Source: an uncultured Bacteroidota bacterium (GTDB lineage: Bacteria; Bacteroidota; Bacteroidia; Bacteroidales; UBA12077). From it: DNA of 64,000 nt. The stretch covers positions 160,626 through 224,625 of the forward strand of contig CAJXLK010000001.1 in the NCBI GenBank assembly GCA_913055635.1. The letters are read 5' to 3'. The translations under genes were made by a program, and so were the position numbers. The notes under the pieces are model-generated. The model searched no databases and was not told the DNA's origin. It worked only from the letters and a program-made list of their open reading frames with translations. This document shows positions 27,577 through 37,690 of the stretch, one piece after another (positions within the stretch are counted from its first letter, which is position 1; each line of letters begins with the position of its first letter).

Positions 27577-29109
27577 ATGAAGAAGCTAAGCATCATCTTA
27601 TCCTCAATCCTGTTGATTTTGCTGTTCGTGGTTCCTTCTGCCACCGGGCAGGATGAAAATTCCACAGTAGATCAAACCATTGAAACCCTTACCCGGGGCA
27701 AATGGATGAATCGGTTTTCCGGGTATAAGATCAGCAAGGAGAGTGATGAGACGCGCGCAAGATATAAGGGCATCCAGTTTAATGAGGATGGCACCTGCTA
27801 TTTGGATTCGACCAAGAAGAAGTATTATGGACACTGGAAAGTGACCGGGGAAGGCGAGTTTGTGGTAGATTTTGACAACCCAGAACTTTCTGACCGGCAG
27901 GGTCGCCTCAAGAATAAGGAACGCCTTGTATTTGGAGATCAGACCCTCAAGCAATATTCCAAACCCATGGCGGGTTTGCTGAATTTTTATGAGTATACCG
28001 GATTTGGCAATGTCACCTCCGGCCACCTGATCATGTTGGTGGTGGGGTTGTTTTTCATTTTTCTGGCCATCCGGTTTGAGTACGAGCCGCTGTTGCTGGT
28101 TCCCATCGGGGTAGGCATCATCATCGGCAACATACCGTTTTTCCAGGCCGCAGGCTTCAACCTGCAACTGGGCTTGTATGAAGAAGGCAGTGTGTTGAAC
28201 TACCTGTATTTTGGTGTTCGTCAAGGCATATATCCGCCCCTGATCTTTTTGGGGATTGGGGCCATGACCGATTTCAGTTCGCTGATATCCAACCCGCGGT
28301 TGATGTTACTGGGGGCGGCGGCCCAAATCGGCATTTTCCTAACTTTTCTCGGGGCCCTGGCTTTGGGCTACACCCCGGCTGAAGCCGGTGCCATCGGTAT
28401 TATTGGCGGGGCCGACGGGCCTACGGCTATTTTCCTGTCTTCGAAACTGGCCCCCCATTTGATTGGTCCCATTGCCATCGCTGCTTATTCCTATATGGCA
28501 CTGGTACCGGTGATCCAGCCCCCTTTTATGCGCCTGCTTACCAGCAAGCGCGAACGTAAGATGGTCATGAAATCCCCGCGGTCGGTCTCCAAGCTGGAGA
28601 AGATTCTTTTTCCCATCATCGGATTGTTGCTGACCGCTTATATATCGCCCAGTGCATTGCCGTTGCTGGGTATGCTGTTCTTCGGCAACATCCTCAAGGA
28701 ATCGGGTGTTACCCGGCGGCTGGCTGAAACGGCCAGAAGTTCGTTGATTGATATTGTCACCATCTTATTGGGATTGACCGTTGGCGCTTCCACCCAGGCC
28801 GATGTCTTTTTGACCCCCAAATCACTGATGATCTTCGGCCTTGGCGCTTTGTCATTTATGATCGCCACTGTGGGCGGATTGCTCTTCGCCAAACTGATGA
28901 ATGTCTTCCTGCGCGATGAAAATAAGATCAACCCCCTTATCGGGGCATCGGGGGTTTCTGCTGTACCCGACAGCGCCCGCGTTGTCCAGCATGAAGGCTT
29001 GCTGAACAACCCCAACAACCACTTGCTGATGCATGCCATGGCTCCCAACGTATCGGGAGTCATTGGTTCAGCTGTGGCAGCAGGTCTTCTGATCAGTTTC
29101 CTGATGTAA
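27577..29109 (+). CDS. Sodium-ion-translocating decarboxylase beta subunit with N-terminal extension
   Basis: IGVGIIIGNIPF, GAIGIIGGADGPTAIFLSSKLAPHL, GASGVSAVPDSARVVQ. Start at Met 27577 (MKKLSIILSS) preferred over 27526. Confidence 0.92.
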   Translation: MKKLSIILSSILLILLFVVPSATGQDENSTVDQTIETLTRGKWMNRFSGYKISKESDETRARYKGIQFNEDGTCYLDSTKKKYYGHWKVTGEGEFVVDFDNPELSDRQGRLKNKERLVFGDQTLKQYSKPMAGLLNFYEYTGFGNVTSGHLIMLVVGLFFIFLAIRFEYEPLLLVPIGVGIIIGNIPFFQAAGFNLQLGLYEEGSVLNYLYFGVRQGIYPPLIFLGIGAMTDFSSLISNPRLMLLGAAAQIGIFLTFLGALALGYTPAEAGAIGIIGGADGPTAIFLSSKLAPHLIGPIAIAAYSYMALVPVIQPPFMRLLTSKRERKMVMKSPRSVSKLEKILFPIIGLLLTAYISPSALPLLGMLFFGNILKESGVTRRLAETARSSLIDIVTILLGLTVGASTQADVFLTPKSLMIFGLGALSFMIATVGGLLFAKLMNVFLRDENKINPLIGASGVSAVPDSARVVQHEGLLNNPNNHLLMHAMAPNVSGVIGSAVAAGLLISFLM

Positions 29110-29136
29110 CCCCTAACAAACCTTATCGATTTATCA

Positions 29137-29176
29137 AACTCCGGGTGATGGTCAACTTTTCTCCCGGAGTTTTTTT
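29137..29176 (+). terminator. Rho-independent terminator after the decarboxylase operon
   Basis: aaactccggg...cccggagtttttt stem plus T tract. Confidence 0.75.
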
Positions 29177-29279
29177 ATGGGTGGCCTCGGATTCTGAGCA
29201 TTAAATTCCAACTTTTTTCAAGATCTTACGTAATTTGATGAACAGGCAATGATGTTTGACTAAGCCGGCTTGTTTTTGT

Positions 29280-30269
29280 ATGAAACGCATGCTTTTCATT
29301 GTGATCGGGGTCGTGATGGTTAAGCTGGGTCTGGCTCAGGATCCCCAGTTTACCCAGTTCTATTCCAGTCCGTTGTATTTGGCGCCTTCGTTTGCCGGCA
29401 GCACCAAAGGCAAGCGTATTGTCAGCAATTACCGCAACCAGTGGCCTGCCCTTCAAAAAGCTTTTGTCACCTATGCCTTTTCATATGACCATTATTTTCC
29501 CAACCTGAACAGCGGCATGGGGGTTTTGTTTTTACGTGAACAGGCCGGTACGGGGAACCTATCCACCACCAACCTGGGGTTGGTTTATTCTTATCATGTC
29601 AAGCTAAACCATGAATGGCGGTTTATTCCCGGGTTAGAACTCCAATATACCCAAAACGGGCTTGATTTTCATGAGCTGACCTTTGGCGATCAACTGATCA
29701 GCGGCCATTCAACCTCGCGTGAAACACCCCCCCGCGATTATGTTAAAGATTTCGATGCCACTGCCTCTGCCTTGTTCTATTCAAAAGAATTATGGGTTGG
29801 CCTGACCGCCCATCACTTGCTCCGGCCCAATGAATCGCTCTCGGGCAAAAAAAGCCTCCTGCCCATGCGCTTTTCCCTTTTCGGGGGCATGAAAATCCCG
29901 ATCAATACCCGATACAACCGCCAAAACAGGGAAAACCTCTCGCCCGCTTTTCACTTTAAAAAACAGGGCGAATATTCCCAGCTGGACCTGGGCCTTTACT
30001 GGCATTATAACCCTTTTATGCTGGGTCTATGGTATCGCGGCATTCCCCTGGTTAAAGATATCCCCAGCAACGATGCCTTTGCCGTTTTGGTGGGCTACCA
30101 AATCGATCAGTTTACCGTGGGTTACAGTTATGACATGACCATCTCTCATCTGGCGGGGCTCACTCAAGGGGCTCATGAAATATCGCTGATCTTCAACTTT
30201 GGCAAGTATGAACCTCCCCGCGAAAAGTATACCCCTACGCCATGCCCGGGGTTGTATCAGGATTTTTAA
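29280..30269 (+). CDS. PorP/SprF family type IX secretion system membrane protein
   Basis: QDPQFTQFYSSPLYLAPSFAGSTKGKRIVSNYRNQWPAL is characteristic; signal peptide from Met 29280. Confidence 0.9.
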   Translation: MKRMLFIVIGVVMVKLGLAQDPQFTQFYSSPLYLAPSFAGSTKGKRIVSNYRNQWPALQKAFVTYAFSYDHYFPNLNSGMGVLFLREQAGTGNLSTTNLGLVYSYHVKLNHEWRFIPGLELQYTQNGLDFHELTFGDQLISGHSTSRETPPRDYVKDFDATASALFYSKELWVGLTAHHLLRPNESLSGKKSLLPMRFSLFGGMKIPINTRYNRQNRENLSPAFHFKKQGEYSQLDLGLYWHYNPFMLGLWYRGIPLVKDIPSNDAFAVLVGYQIDQFTVGYSYDMTISHLAGLTQGAHEISLIFNFGKYEPPREKYTPTPCPGLYQDF

Positions 30270-30301
30270 CATTCTTTCACAAAAAAAACAAAAGGTTCAT
30301 T

Positions 30302-30331
30302 TTTGTAAAGCCCGTTATTAAGTTATATTTG
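30302..30331 (+). promoter_or_regulatory. Bacteroidota-type promoter upstream of ompH-like gene
   Basis: TTTG (30302-30305), 18-bp spacer, TATATTTG (30324-30331), matching the TTTG/TAnnTTTG consensus. Confidence 0.6.
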
Positions 30332-30354
30332 CCGTGATTAAAAAAAACAATAAA

Positions 30355-30993
30355 ATGAAAAGATTAAATTTAATCATTCATATCGTTGTCATCGTGGCTG
30401 TTGCTGCCTTATTTGTTTTTGAATTTACCTCATGGGGGCCTCAGGCACCCACTGCTGAAAAAGACTCAGCCCAGGCCCAGGGTGAACAACCTGAAACCGC
30501 TTCCATGCAGGGCGATTTGAGGGTAGCCTATGTCAATATCGACACCCTGTTGGCTGGCTACCAGATGTATCAGGATAAGCGGGACGAATTTGCCCAGGAG
30601 CAGTCGAGTACCCAGGCAGAGTTGAAAAGCCGCTCGCAGGAATTGAAAGAAAAATTTCAGGACCTGCGCGAGAAACTTAATAAAGGTCTGATTACCCGGG
30701 CAAAAGCCAAAATGATGCAGCAAGACCTGGGCCAGCAGGAACAAAAATTATATCAGCTTCGAAGCCAAATGAGTTCCAAACTGGCCGAAAAGGAACAGGT
30801 CATCTACCGTCAGGTGCTCAATAGTGTCATGGACTACCTGGATGATTACGCCGACAAGCATAACTACCATTTCATTTTAAGCTATTCTTTTGGCGGCCCC
30901 ATCCTCTATAAAGAGAAAAAGTTGAATATCACATCCACTGTTTTAAAAGGGTTAAATCAACAGTATAATAAGAAAGAATCCAACAACCAGTAG
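30355..30993 (+). CDS. OmpH/Skp-family periplasmic chaperone-like protein
   Basis: N-terminal TM, RVAYVNIDTLLAGYQMYQDKRDEF, long coiled-coil, YADKHNYHFILSYS. Confidence 0.88.
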   Translation: MKRLNLIIHIVVIVAVAALFVFEFTSWGPQAPTAEKDSAQAQGEQPETASMQGDLRVAYVNIDTLLAGYQMYQDKRDEFAQEQSSTQAELKSRSQELKEKFQDLREKLNKGLITRAKAKMMQQDLGQQEQKLYQLRSQMSSKLAEKEQVIYRQVLNSVMDYLDDYADKHNYHFILSYSFGGPILYKEKKLNITSTVLKGLNQQYNKKESNNQ

Positions 30994-31017
30994 CCATCCG
31001 TGAACTTCAGATATTGT

Positions 31018-31056
31018 AAAGGGGAAGCAACCAAGCGTCGGTTCTTCCCCTTTTTT
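31018..31056 (+). terminator. Rho-independent terminator after ompH-like gene
   Basis: aaaggggaag...cttcccctttttt hairpin. Confidence 0.75.
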
Positions 31057-31325
31057 ATTGTCCTTATCAGCGCTCAACTTTTGATTATGGCATTGAAGTA
31101 GAGATAGTTAATCGAGGTTAAACGCTAAATGTTGGTTGGTTTTGATGAATTTGTTTTATCCAATCAGCGATGGCAATTCAAGGTTCATATATATTTTTTG
31201 GTTGATAAATAGCTTACACTTGTAATGGTTAACCATCGTCTAGAATATGGTCTGAATCGATTGGAATAATCAACACAATGCATCCATTGATCTTCATGGA
31301 GGATTTCACACCATCTTGATTGTTG

Positions 31326-32045
31326 TCATTTGGGGTTTTCTGCATTCAGGGTATAATCGGCGTGTGTGACATAGGGATGTCCGCGTGCTGATTCAGTCCG
31401 GGCGTAAATGGTAAGTTGTTTATTTTTGATCTGATATCCCGGTGAGAGGCTAAAGGTTAAGCGGCCAGTCCCGGCTGAACCAGGGATCTGTTTTTTTACT
31501 GTTTCCTCATTAACCTGGATGTGTCGGTAGAATTGCACTTTGCTCGAGCCGTCGGATAGGTATACCTTGAGGATTACCTGGTTGTCTTCCGGGCGGTTGA
31601 GTTGTTTAAACGCAATCTCCGGGTATCCTTTCACCAGGGTTCCGCTGGTGGTATATTCCCGCAGCCCTTCTACCGGTTCCCCATTCCTGTAAGGCACTTC
31701 AGCCTCCAACGACTGATCGCGCCGGTAAAATTTGCGGGTACCATCGATCTGCCCATTCTTGTAAGGGGTAACCTGGTACTTTTGCCCGCTTCGGTAATAC
31801 CAGATGGTTTTGGATTTGTTTCCATCTGAATAGTGAATCTTAGAATGCAACTTGCCACTGGGATAATAATTTTTGGCAATGCCATTGGCTTTGCCATTTT
31901 CAATCGGCAGCTCTGATTTGAGGGTCCCGTCATCGTAATAACTTTTCTTGACGGATGAAGGTTTTTGATCGCTGTTTTGGGAGGAATTTGTCTGGCATCC
32001 GTTCAACAGCATCAGGGCGGCGATAAGGAGTAAAACGATTCTCAT
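31326..32045 (-). CDS. YwqK/MORN-repeat lipoprotein
   Basis: Lipobox LLNGC and repeated YYDDGTLKSELPIENGKANG/YYPSGKLHSKIHYSDGNKS/YYRSGQKYQVTPYKNGQIDG motifs. Confidence 0.82.
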   Translation of the reverse strand: MRIVLLLIAALMLLNGCQTNSSQNSDQKPSSVKKSYYDDGTLKSELPIENGKANGIAKNYYPSGKLHSKIHYSDGNKSKTIWYYRSGQKYQVTPYKNGQIDGTRKFYRRDQSLEAEVPYRNGEPVEGLREYTTSGTLVKGYPEIAFKQLNRPEDNQVILKVYLSDGSSKVQFYRHIQVNEETVKKQIPGSAGTGRLTFSLSPGYQIKNKQLTIYARTESARGHPYVTHADYTLNAENPK

Positions 32046-32350
32046 AAACGGTGTTTTCCCCAAATTTAGTAAACCCCCCGGTAATTTTTATCCCTTTTGC
32101 GGATTTTTTTATGGTGAATTGTTAAAAAACGGGTATTTTAGACAGGCGGCTTTTAAAAACCAGGCATTGGTTTTGACCAATAAGGAAGCCTTTATGGTTG
32201 AGATTTCAGGGGTGGGGAGACAAGATGGGTTGATGCATTTAACGCACTGGTGTGAATTTTTTCACCGGGAACGCTTTGTCATTCGAAGAGGGATGAAGGG
32301 AGTTGATTGCTTGGAGCCAGCTGATTTTCATAATAAAAAAGACATATAAC

Positions 32351-33643
32351 ATGGATACACGCTTTTCAATTGAGAGGAATCAAGCGGAAGAGATGGATCA
32401 GCAGGATCCGCTTTCCGGTTACCGGGACCATTTTTATATTCCTGACCGGACATTGTATATGGATGGGAACTCCTTGGGTTTACTCTCAAAGGAGTCGGAG
32501 TATAGCCTTAAGCGGTTGCTCAATGAATGGCGGGATTTGGGCATTAAAGGGTGGCTTAAGGGCAAGCGGCCCTGGTTTTACTATGCTGAGCAGCTGGCCG
32601 AAGAAGCGGCGCCCCTGGTAGGGGCCCGCCCGGATGAGTTGATCCTGACCGGGACGACCACGGTCAACATCCATTCGCTGGTAAGTACATTTTATTGGCC
32701 TGACCGGGGGCGGAGCAGGATTCTGGCCGACGAGCTGAACTTTCCCACCGATCTGTATGCCCTGAAGGGACAAATCCGCCTGAAAGGACGGGATCCCGAA
32801 CAAGAGCTGATTTTAGTGCCCTCGTATGACGGTTATAACCTGGACGAAGATGAGATTGTCCGCCACATGAGCGATGAAATATCCGTGGCCTTGCTGCCCA
32901 GTGTGCTATTCCGCAGCGGTCAATTGCTGGACATGGAATATCTCACCCGTGAGGCCCACAAAAGGGGTATTGTCATTGGCTTTGACTGCAGCCATTCGGC
33001 TGGTGCTGTTCCCCATGAGCTTTCCCAATGGGGGGTGGATTTTGCCGTTTTCTGCAGCTATAAATATCTGAACGGGGGCCCCGGCAGCAGTGCTTTTCTG
33101 TACCTGAACCAGCGTCATTTTGACAAGCAGCCGTTTTTAACCGGATGGTTCGGCAATAAGAAAGAAACCCAATTCGATATGTCGTTGGATTTTGATCCGG
33201 CTGCCAGCGCCGGGGGGTGGCAAATATCTTCTCCCGGTATTCTGGGAAGCGGCCCCATTGAGGGCAGCCTGCAGCTGATCAATGAGGCCGGTATGGCCTC
33301 GATCCGCTCCAAGTCCCAGCAGATGACGGAATATTTGATCTATTTGATCGATCAACGTTTATCGGCCGAACCTTATCGTTTTAAGGTGGTTTCACCGCGG
33401 GATGCGGGGCGCAGAAGCGGGCACATTGCCATTACCCGTGATCAGGAAGCCTTCCGTATTAACGAGGCCCTCAAGAGCAAAGGTGTCGTGCCCGACTTCC
33501 GGCCGCCCAGCCTCATCCGCATTGCCCCCTCACCCCTGTACAATACCTATCAGGAAATATGGCAGGTGGTGCAATACCTGAAAGAAATCATCGACCATCA
33601 GGAGTACGGGCATTTTTCTGCCGAAAGGGGCGCGGTGTCTTAG
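32351..33643 (+). CDS. kynU: Kynureninase
   Basis: YMDGNSLGLLS, FDCSHSAGAVPHELSQWGVDFAVFCSYKYLNGGPG; internal start 32351 more plausible than 32303. Confidence 0.93.
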   Translation: MDTRFSIERNQAEEMDQQDPLSGYRDHFYIPDRTLYMDGNSLGLLSKESEYSLKRLLNEWRDLGIKGWLKGKRPWFYYAEQLAEEAAPLVGARPDELILTGTTTVNIHSLVSTFYWPDRGRSRILADELNFPTDLYALKGQIRLKGRDPEQELILVPSYDGYNLDEDEIVRHMSDEISVALLPSVLFRSGQLLDMEYLTREAHKRGIVIGFDCSHSAGAVPHELSQWGVDFAVFCSYKYLNGGPGSSAFLYLNQRHFDKQPFLTGWFGNKKETQFDMSLDFDPAASAGGWQISSPGILGSGPIEGSLQLINEAGMASIRSKSQQMTEYLIYLIDQRLSAEPYRFKVVSPRDAGRRSGHIAITRDQEAFRINEALKSKGVVPDFRPPSLIRIAPSPLYNTYQEIWQVVQYLKEIIDHQEYGHFSAERGAVS

Positions 33644-33671
33644 GGATGAATCACCCTTGACTCAACCCCCA

Positions 33672-34127
33672 TCAGGAGATTGTGATCGAGCGGCGCATTT
33701 GCTGCTCACTTTTAGGAAGGGTGATCGATAAGATCCCTTTTTCGTAATGCGCCTGGATGTTCGCCGGGTCTACCTGATCCGATAAACGGAAACTTCTGCA
33801 GAACCCGCGCATACCAAATTCATCGCGCAAAACCTTACGATGGGATTGCTTTTGCTGGCGGTCTTTTGGAGCTTCATCCTTTACTGAAACCGTAAGCAAG
33901 TCTTTATCGATTTCAAGGTCAAAGTCTGACTTTTCATAACCGGGTACGGCCAAATCAATCCTGTAATTTTTTGGGGTTTCCACGATGTTGGCAGGTGGAA
34001 GGGCTGCGTAACGGCCCTCACGGGTTGTTTCTTCCTGGAATAAGCGGTCCAGTAAATCCGATAAGGCGGTATTGTAGGACCGTTTTTCCCGGGTTGGGTT
34101 TGCGGTGTAAGTGCTTAAACGTGTCAT
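33672..34127 (-). CDS. Hsp20/alpha-crystallin small heat shock protein
   Basis: VETPKNYRIDLAVPGYEKSDFDLEIDKDLLTVSVK, FRLSDQVDPANIQAHYEKGILSITLPK. Confidence 0.92.
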   Translation of the reverse strand: MTRLSTYTANPTREKRSYNTALSDLLDRLFQEETTREGRYAALPPANIVETPKNYRIDLAVPGYEKSDFDLEIDKDLLTVSVKDEAPKDRQQKQSHRKVLRDEFGMRGFCRSFRLSDQVDPANIQAHYEKGILSITLPKSEQQMRRSITIS

Positions 34128-34160
34128 GGCTTCTATTTTTAATTGTTTTAATTTGGATTA

Positions 34161-34176
34161 AATTAATATATTAATT
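34161..34176. repeat. Perfect 16-bp AT palindrome aattaatatattaatt
   Basis: Direct reading, 34 bp upstream of hsp20 start. Confidence 0.8.
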
Positions 34177-34479
34177 CGGTTAGGATATAGATCAAATCCA
34201 ATGCCAAAATCAAAGAAGGATTGGGCAGGGTGGAGGTTGGTGGTTGATTGTCAGGATGATGCTCTGTACCGGACGGGGTGTTTTCCTGGAGGGCAGGATT
34301 CTTCCGGATAAAGACTGCCTGAAAGGCCTGTGTGGTGTTCCAGTGCATTTTGGCCTTTTGAATGAGGCCATGAAATCATGACAATTTGGCTTCAATTGAC
34401 CCCGAACGGTTGACAAGATGACATATACGCCAATGAATCAATTACCGATTCTTCTTGCTAATTTTGCAAAAAAAGACCG

Positions 34480-35193
34480 ATGCGGATTGATATATTGACC
34501 GGATTGCCGGATTTGTTCAAAGGTCCACTGGATCAGTCCATTATACAGCGGGCCCGTGAGCGGGAGTTGGTAGAGATATACCTTCACAATTTAAGGGACT
34601 ACAGCACCGATAAGCACCGAAGCATTGATGACTATGCCTTTGGTGGGGGTGCGGGGATGGTCATGTCGATTGAACCCATTGACCGGGCCATTAGCCACCT
34701 TACGGGACAGCGCCATTATGATGAGATCCTTTACACTGCCCCTGAAGGCGAAAAGTATCACCAAAAAATGGCCAATTATTTCTCGACCCTTCAAAACATC
34801 ATCATCCTGTGTGGCCATTACAAAGGAGTGGATCAACGGGTACGCGAGCATTTGATCACCCGTGAAATATCCATTGGTGATTACGTGATGACCGGTGGAG
34901 AGCTGGCGGCAGCGGTTATCGTTGATACGACCGTGCGGTTGCTGCCCGGGGTGATCAACGACGAAACATCCGCCCTGACCGATTCCTTTCAGGATGACCT
35001 GCTGGCTCCCCCGGTTTATACCCGCCCGGCCGAATACAAAGGCTGGAAAGTGCCTGATGTTTTGCGCTCGGGAAATTTTCATGAAATAGAAAAATGGCGC
35101 GAACAACAATCCCTGGAACGCACCCGCAAGCACAGACCCGACTTGCTGGGTGATTCTGACCATCCTGGTGCATCCGGTGAATCAACGCCCTAG
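34480..35193 (+). CDS. trmD: tRNA (guanine37-N1)-methyltransferase
   Basis: [57 protein letters not shown]. Confidence 0.95.
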   Translation: MRIDILTGLPDLFKGPLDQSIIQRARERELVEIYLHNLRDYSTDKHRSIDDYAFGGGAGMVMSIEPIDRAISHLTGQRHYDEILYTAPEGEKYHQKMANYFSTLQNIIILCGHYKGVDQRVREHLITREISIGDYVMTGGELAAAVIVDTTVRLLPGVINDETSALTDSFQDDLLAPPVYTRPAEYKGWKVPDVLRSGNFHEIEKWREQQSLERTRKHRPDLLGDSDHPGASGESTP

Positions 35194-35510
35194 AGAAGTT
35201 TTAACTTTGATTTCTCAGGGCAGAGGCATCAACAAATCGGGGCTTCATTTTGCCTGTATGGTTAAAAAGACCAAATGTTGCGGTATGAGTACTTAATATG
35301 CTTCAGCACATGGCCATGCCACATTCCATGTATCTCAATTTACCCGAAACTTGCAGCGATCGTTCACGTATAATTCATCACTAAGAGGAATCATGGGCTG
35401 GTCCACGTACCCAATCCATTGCGCTGTTATTCAGGGTCCTGTCTCCGGAAAGGCGGTTATATTGTGACCGGGTGCCATTTGAAGGATCAGCTCTGCGTTT
35501 TCAATGAAGT

Positions 35511-37007
35511 ATGTCGACACCCACACAGCAAATGCATCAAACCATCTTACTGATCGATGAATCGGGCCAAAACAGGGAACAGGTCGAATCCATCGGAAAA
35601 AGGCCTGGAGAATCATGGCAGGTGGTATCGGCTGGTGAACGGGAGTTCTCGCAAAAAGCCCGCAATCTCATACCCGATTACGTTTTGATCGATGCATCCT
35701 CCTATACCCCGGATCTGATTGAAGAACTTGAAAGGCTCGAGAAAGACCGCATCATCCATCATACCCCGGTTTTGTTTCTTTTTGATCCCCGGCAGAAGGA
35801 GTCGATCTGCAACCTGCTGGAATACCGTACGGCCCATTTTCTGTTGAAACCCGTTGATCCCGATGAGCTTTACCTGCGCCTGCAGGCCGCCAAAAAGTGG
35901 TATCATTACATCAAACAACTTAACCGGACCAATGAACGTTTGAGCAACTTATCTGAGGTGGCCCGCAATACCTCCAATGCCGTGGTTATCTTTCAAACCG
36001 ACGGATCCATTGAGTGGGCCAACGAGGGCTTTGAACGGATGTATGGTTACACCCCTGAAGCTTACCGGCAATTGCATGACCATATTATTTTTTCCGCCCA
36101 AAGCGATCACCTCCAGGTGGTGTTGGATCATTTCAGGGGAGGCGGCGAGTCATTTAGCCTGGATCATCAAATCATTACCCGCAGTGGCCAACATAAATGG
36201 ATTCAAACCACCCTGACGCCCATCCGCAATGTGTACGGTTACCTGGACAAGATGGTGGCCATCGAATCTGATGTGACCGAATTGAGGAAAGAAAAAGAAA
36301 AATCGGATAACCTGCTGCTTAATATCCTGCCTTTTGAAATTGCCGAGCAACTTAAAAAGAAAGGTGCTGCCAAATCCCGCAAATATAGAAGCGCAACGGT
36401 CATGTTTGCCGACTTCGCCAATTTTACCGGCCTTACGGAAGTCATGTCGGTGCACGATTTAATCAATGAATTGAACCGTTACGTTCAGAAATTTGATGAA
36501 CTCATTGACCACCATTTTGTGGAGAAGATTAAAACCATTGGCGATGCCTATATGTGTGCCGGGGGGTTGCCCCTGAAGAATTATAGCCACCCGTTTGATG
36601 TGGTGCTGGCGGCCTTGGAGATCCGGGATTATGTAAGACAAAAAGCCGTTGAAAAACAGCGAAAAGGCGAGCATATATGGCAACTGCGCATAGGCATTCA
36701 TACCGGGGAAGTGATGGCCGGGGTGATCGGTAGCAAACGTTTTGCCTATGATATCTGGGGCCGTACCGTTAACATTGCCAATGAGATGGAGGAGATGAGT
36801 GAGGTGGGGGCCATTAATGTTTCGGGTTCGACCGTGGAATACATTCAGGATTATTTTGAGCTGACCTATCGGGGGGAAATTAGGATGAAAAACACCGGCG
36901 AGCCCCTTCAAATGTATTTTGTGAACCGGTTGAAGCCTGAATTTTCAAAAGATTCGGGAGGTATTTATCCCAATCAAAAATTCCAAAAGGTTTTGGCCAA
37001 ATATTAA
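35511..37007 (+). CDS. Receiver-PAS-class III adenylate/guanylate cyclase
   Basis: TILLIDESG...VLIDASS...LLKPVD (REC-like), PAS segment, ATVMFADFANFTGLTE and KTIGDAYMCAGG...AGVIGSKRFAYDIWGRTVNIANEME. Confidence 0.88.
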   Translation: MSTPTQQMHQTILLIDESGQNREQVESIGKRPGESWQVVSAGEREFSQKARNLIPDYVLIDASSYTPDLIEELERLEKDRIIHHTPVLFLFDPRQKESICNLLEYRTAHFLLKPVDPDELYLRLQAAKKWYHYIKQLNRTNERLSNLSEVARNTSNAVVIFQTDGSIEWANEGFERMYGYTPEAYRQLHDHIIFSAQSDHLQVVLDHFRGGGESFSLDHQIITRSGQHKWIQTTLTPIRNVYGYLDKMVAIESDVTELRKEKEKSDNLLLNILPFEIAEQLKKKGAAKSRKYRSATVMFADFANFTGLTEVMSVHDLINELNRYVQKFDELIDHHFVEKIKTIGDAYMCAGGLPLKNYSHPFDVVLAALEIRDYVRQKAVEKQRKGEHIWQLRIGIHTGEVMAGVIGSKRFAYDIWGRTVNIANEMEEMSEVGAINVSGSTVEYIQDYFELTYRGEIRMKNTGEPLQMYFVNRLKPEFSKDSGGIYPNQKFQKVLAKY

Positions 37008-37116
37008 CCTTTCCGGGCTATAACCCTCCGGGCCGAATACTTTGTCTTTTCCCCTGCCTGCAACCAGCACCACGAGCCGGGGGGCATTCTTAGTTGGAGG
37101 GCAAACACAAAAAATG

Positions 37117-37611
37117 CTATTGGTCTGAATCCCTTAGGTTTACTTCTGTAAAGCCATGGGGGAGGAATTGTTCCACATTTTCGGCCACAATGATCTTTTC
37201 ACTGCCAAACAGGATGATTTCAATGGGGGTTTGGTATCTCCTTTCACTTTCCAGGAGCACTTGCAGGCATGCCCCACATGGGGGAAACGGTTTTTTGATG
37301 GGCTCTTCACCATTGTTCGCTGCAATGGCCAGGGCAATCACGGGGGTTTGAGGATAGCGGGCATTGGCATAGAAAACAGCGGTTCGCTCGGCGCAAAGGC
37401 CTGAGGGGAAGGCCGAATTTTCCTGATTGCTGGCATGGACGATTTGCTGATTCTCCAGGCGAACCGCTGCCCCTACGAAAAAATTGCTGTAGGGAGCATA
37501 GGCCGTTGAAGCCGCTTTCCTGGCTTCATCAATGAGCTGGCTTTGCTGGCTGGTGAGTTCCTGCCGGGAGGGATATTCATAAACCGTTGAGGTGAGTTCC
37601 TTTTTCTTCAT
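37117..37611 (-). CDS. cdd: Cytidine deaminase
   Basis: AYAPYSNFFVGAAV, GLCAERTAVFYA, PFPPCGACLQVLLE. Confidence 0.93.
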   Translation of the reverse strand: MKKKELTSTVYEYPSRQELTSQQSQLIDEARKAASTAYAPYSNFFVGAAVRLENQQIVHASNQENSAFPSGLCAERTAVFYANARYPQTPVIALAIAANNGEEPIKKPFPPCGACLQVLLESERRYQTPIEIILFGSEKIIVAENVEQFLPHGFTEVNLRDSDQ

Positions 37612-37641
37612 ATTCCCCGTATATTTGGAAACAGATTTGCA

Positions 37642-37671
37642 TTGTCCCTCAAAGATAAAACTTTATATTTG
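37642..37671 (+). promoter_or_regulatory. Putative Bacteroidota promoter for the glucosaminidase gene
   Basis: TTG at 37642-37644, 19-bp spacer, TATATTTG at 37664-37671. Confidence 0.5.
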
Positions 37672-37690
37672 ATCCAAACAATTACACCCC

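Noticed and set aside
31326-32045. YwqK-type gene as part of a toxin-antitoxin system
   Set aside because: Automatic annotation often uses 'toxin-antitoxin YwqK antitoxin', but this is a solitary MORN-repeat lipoprotein with no toxin partner nearby.
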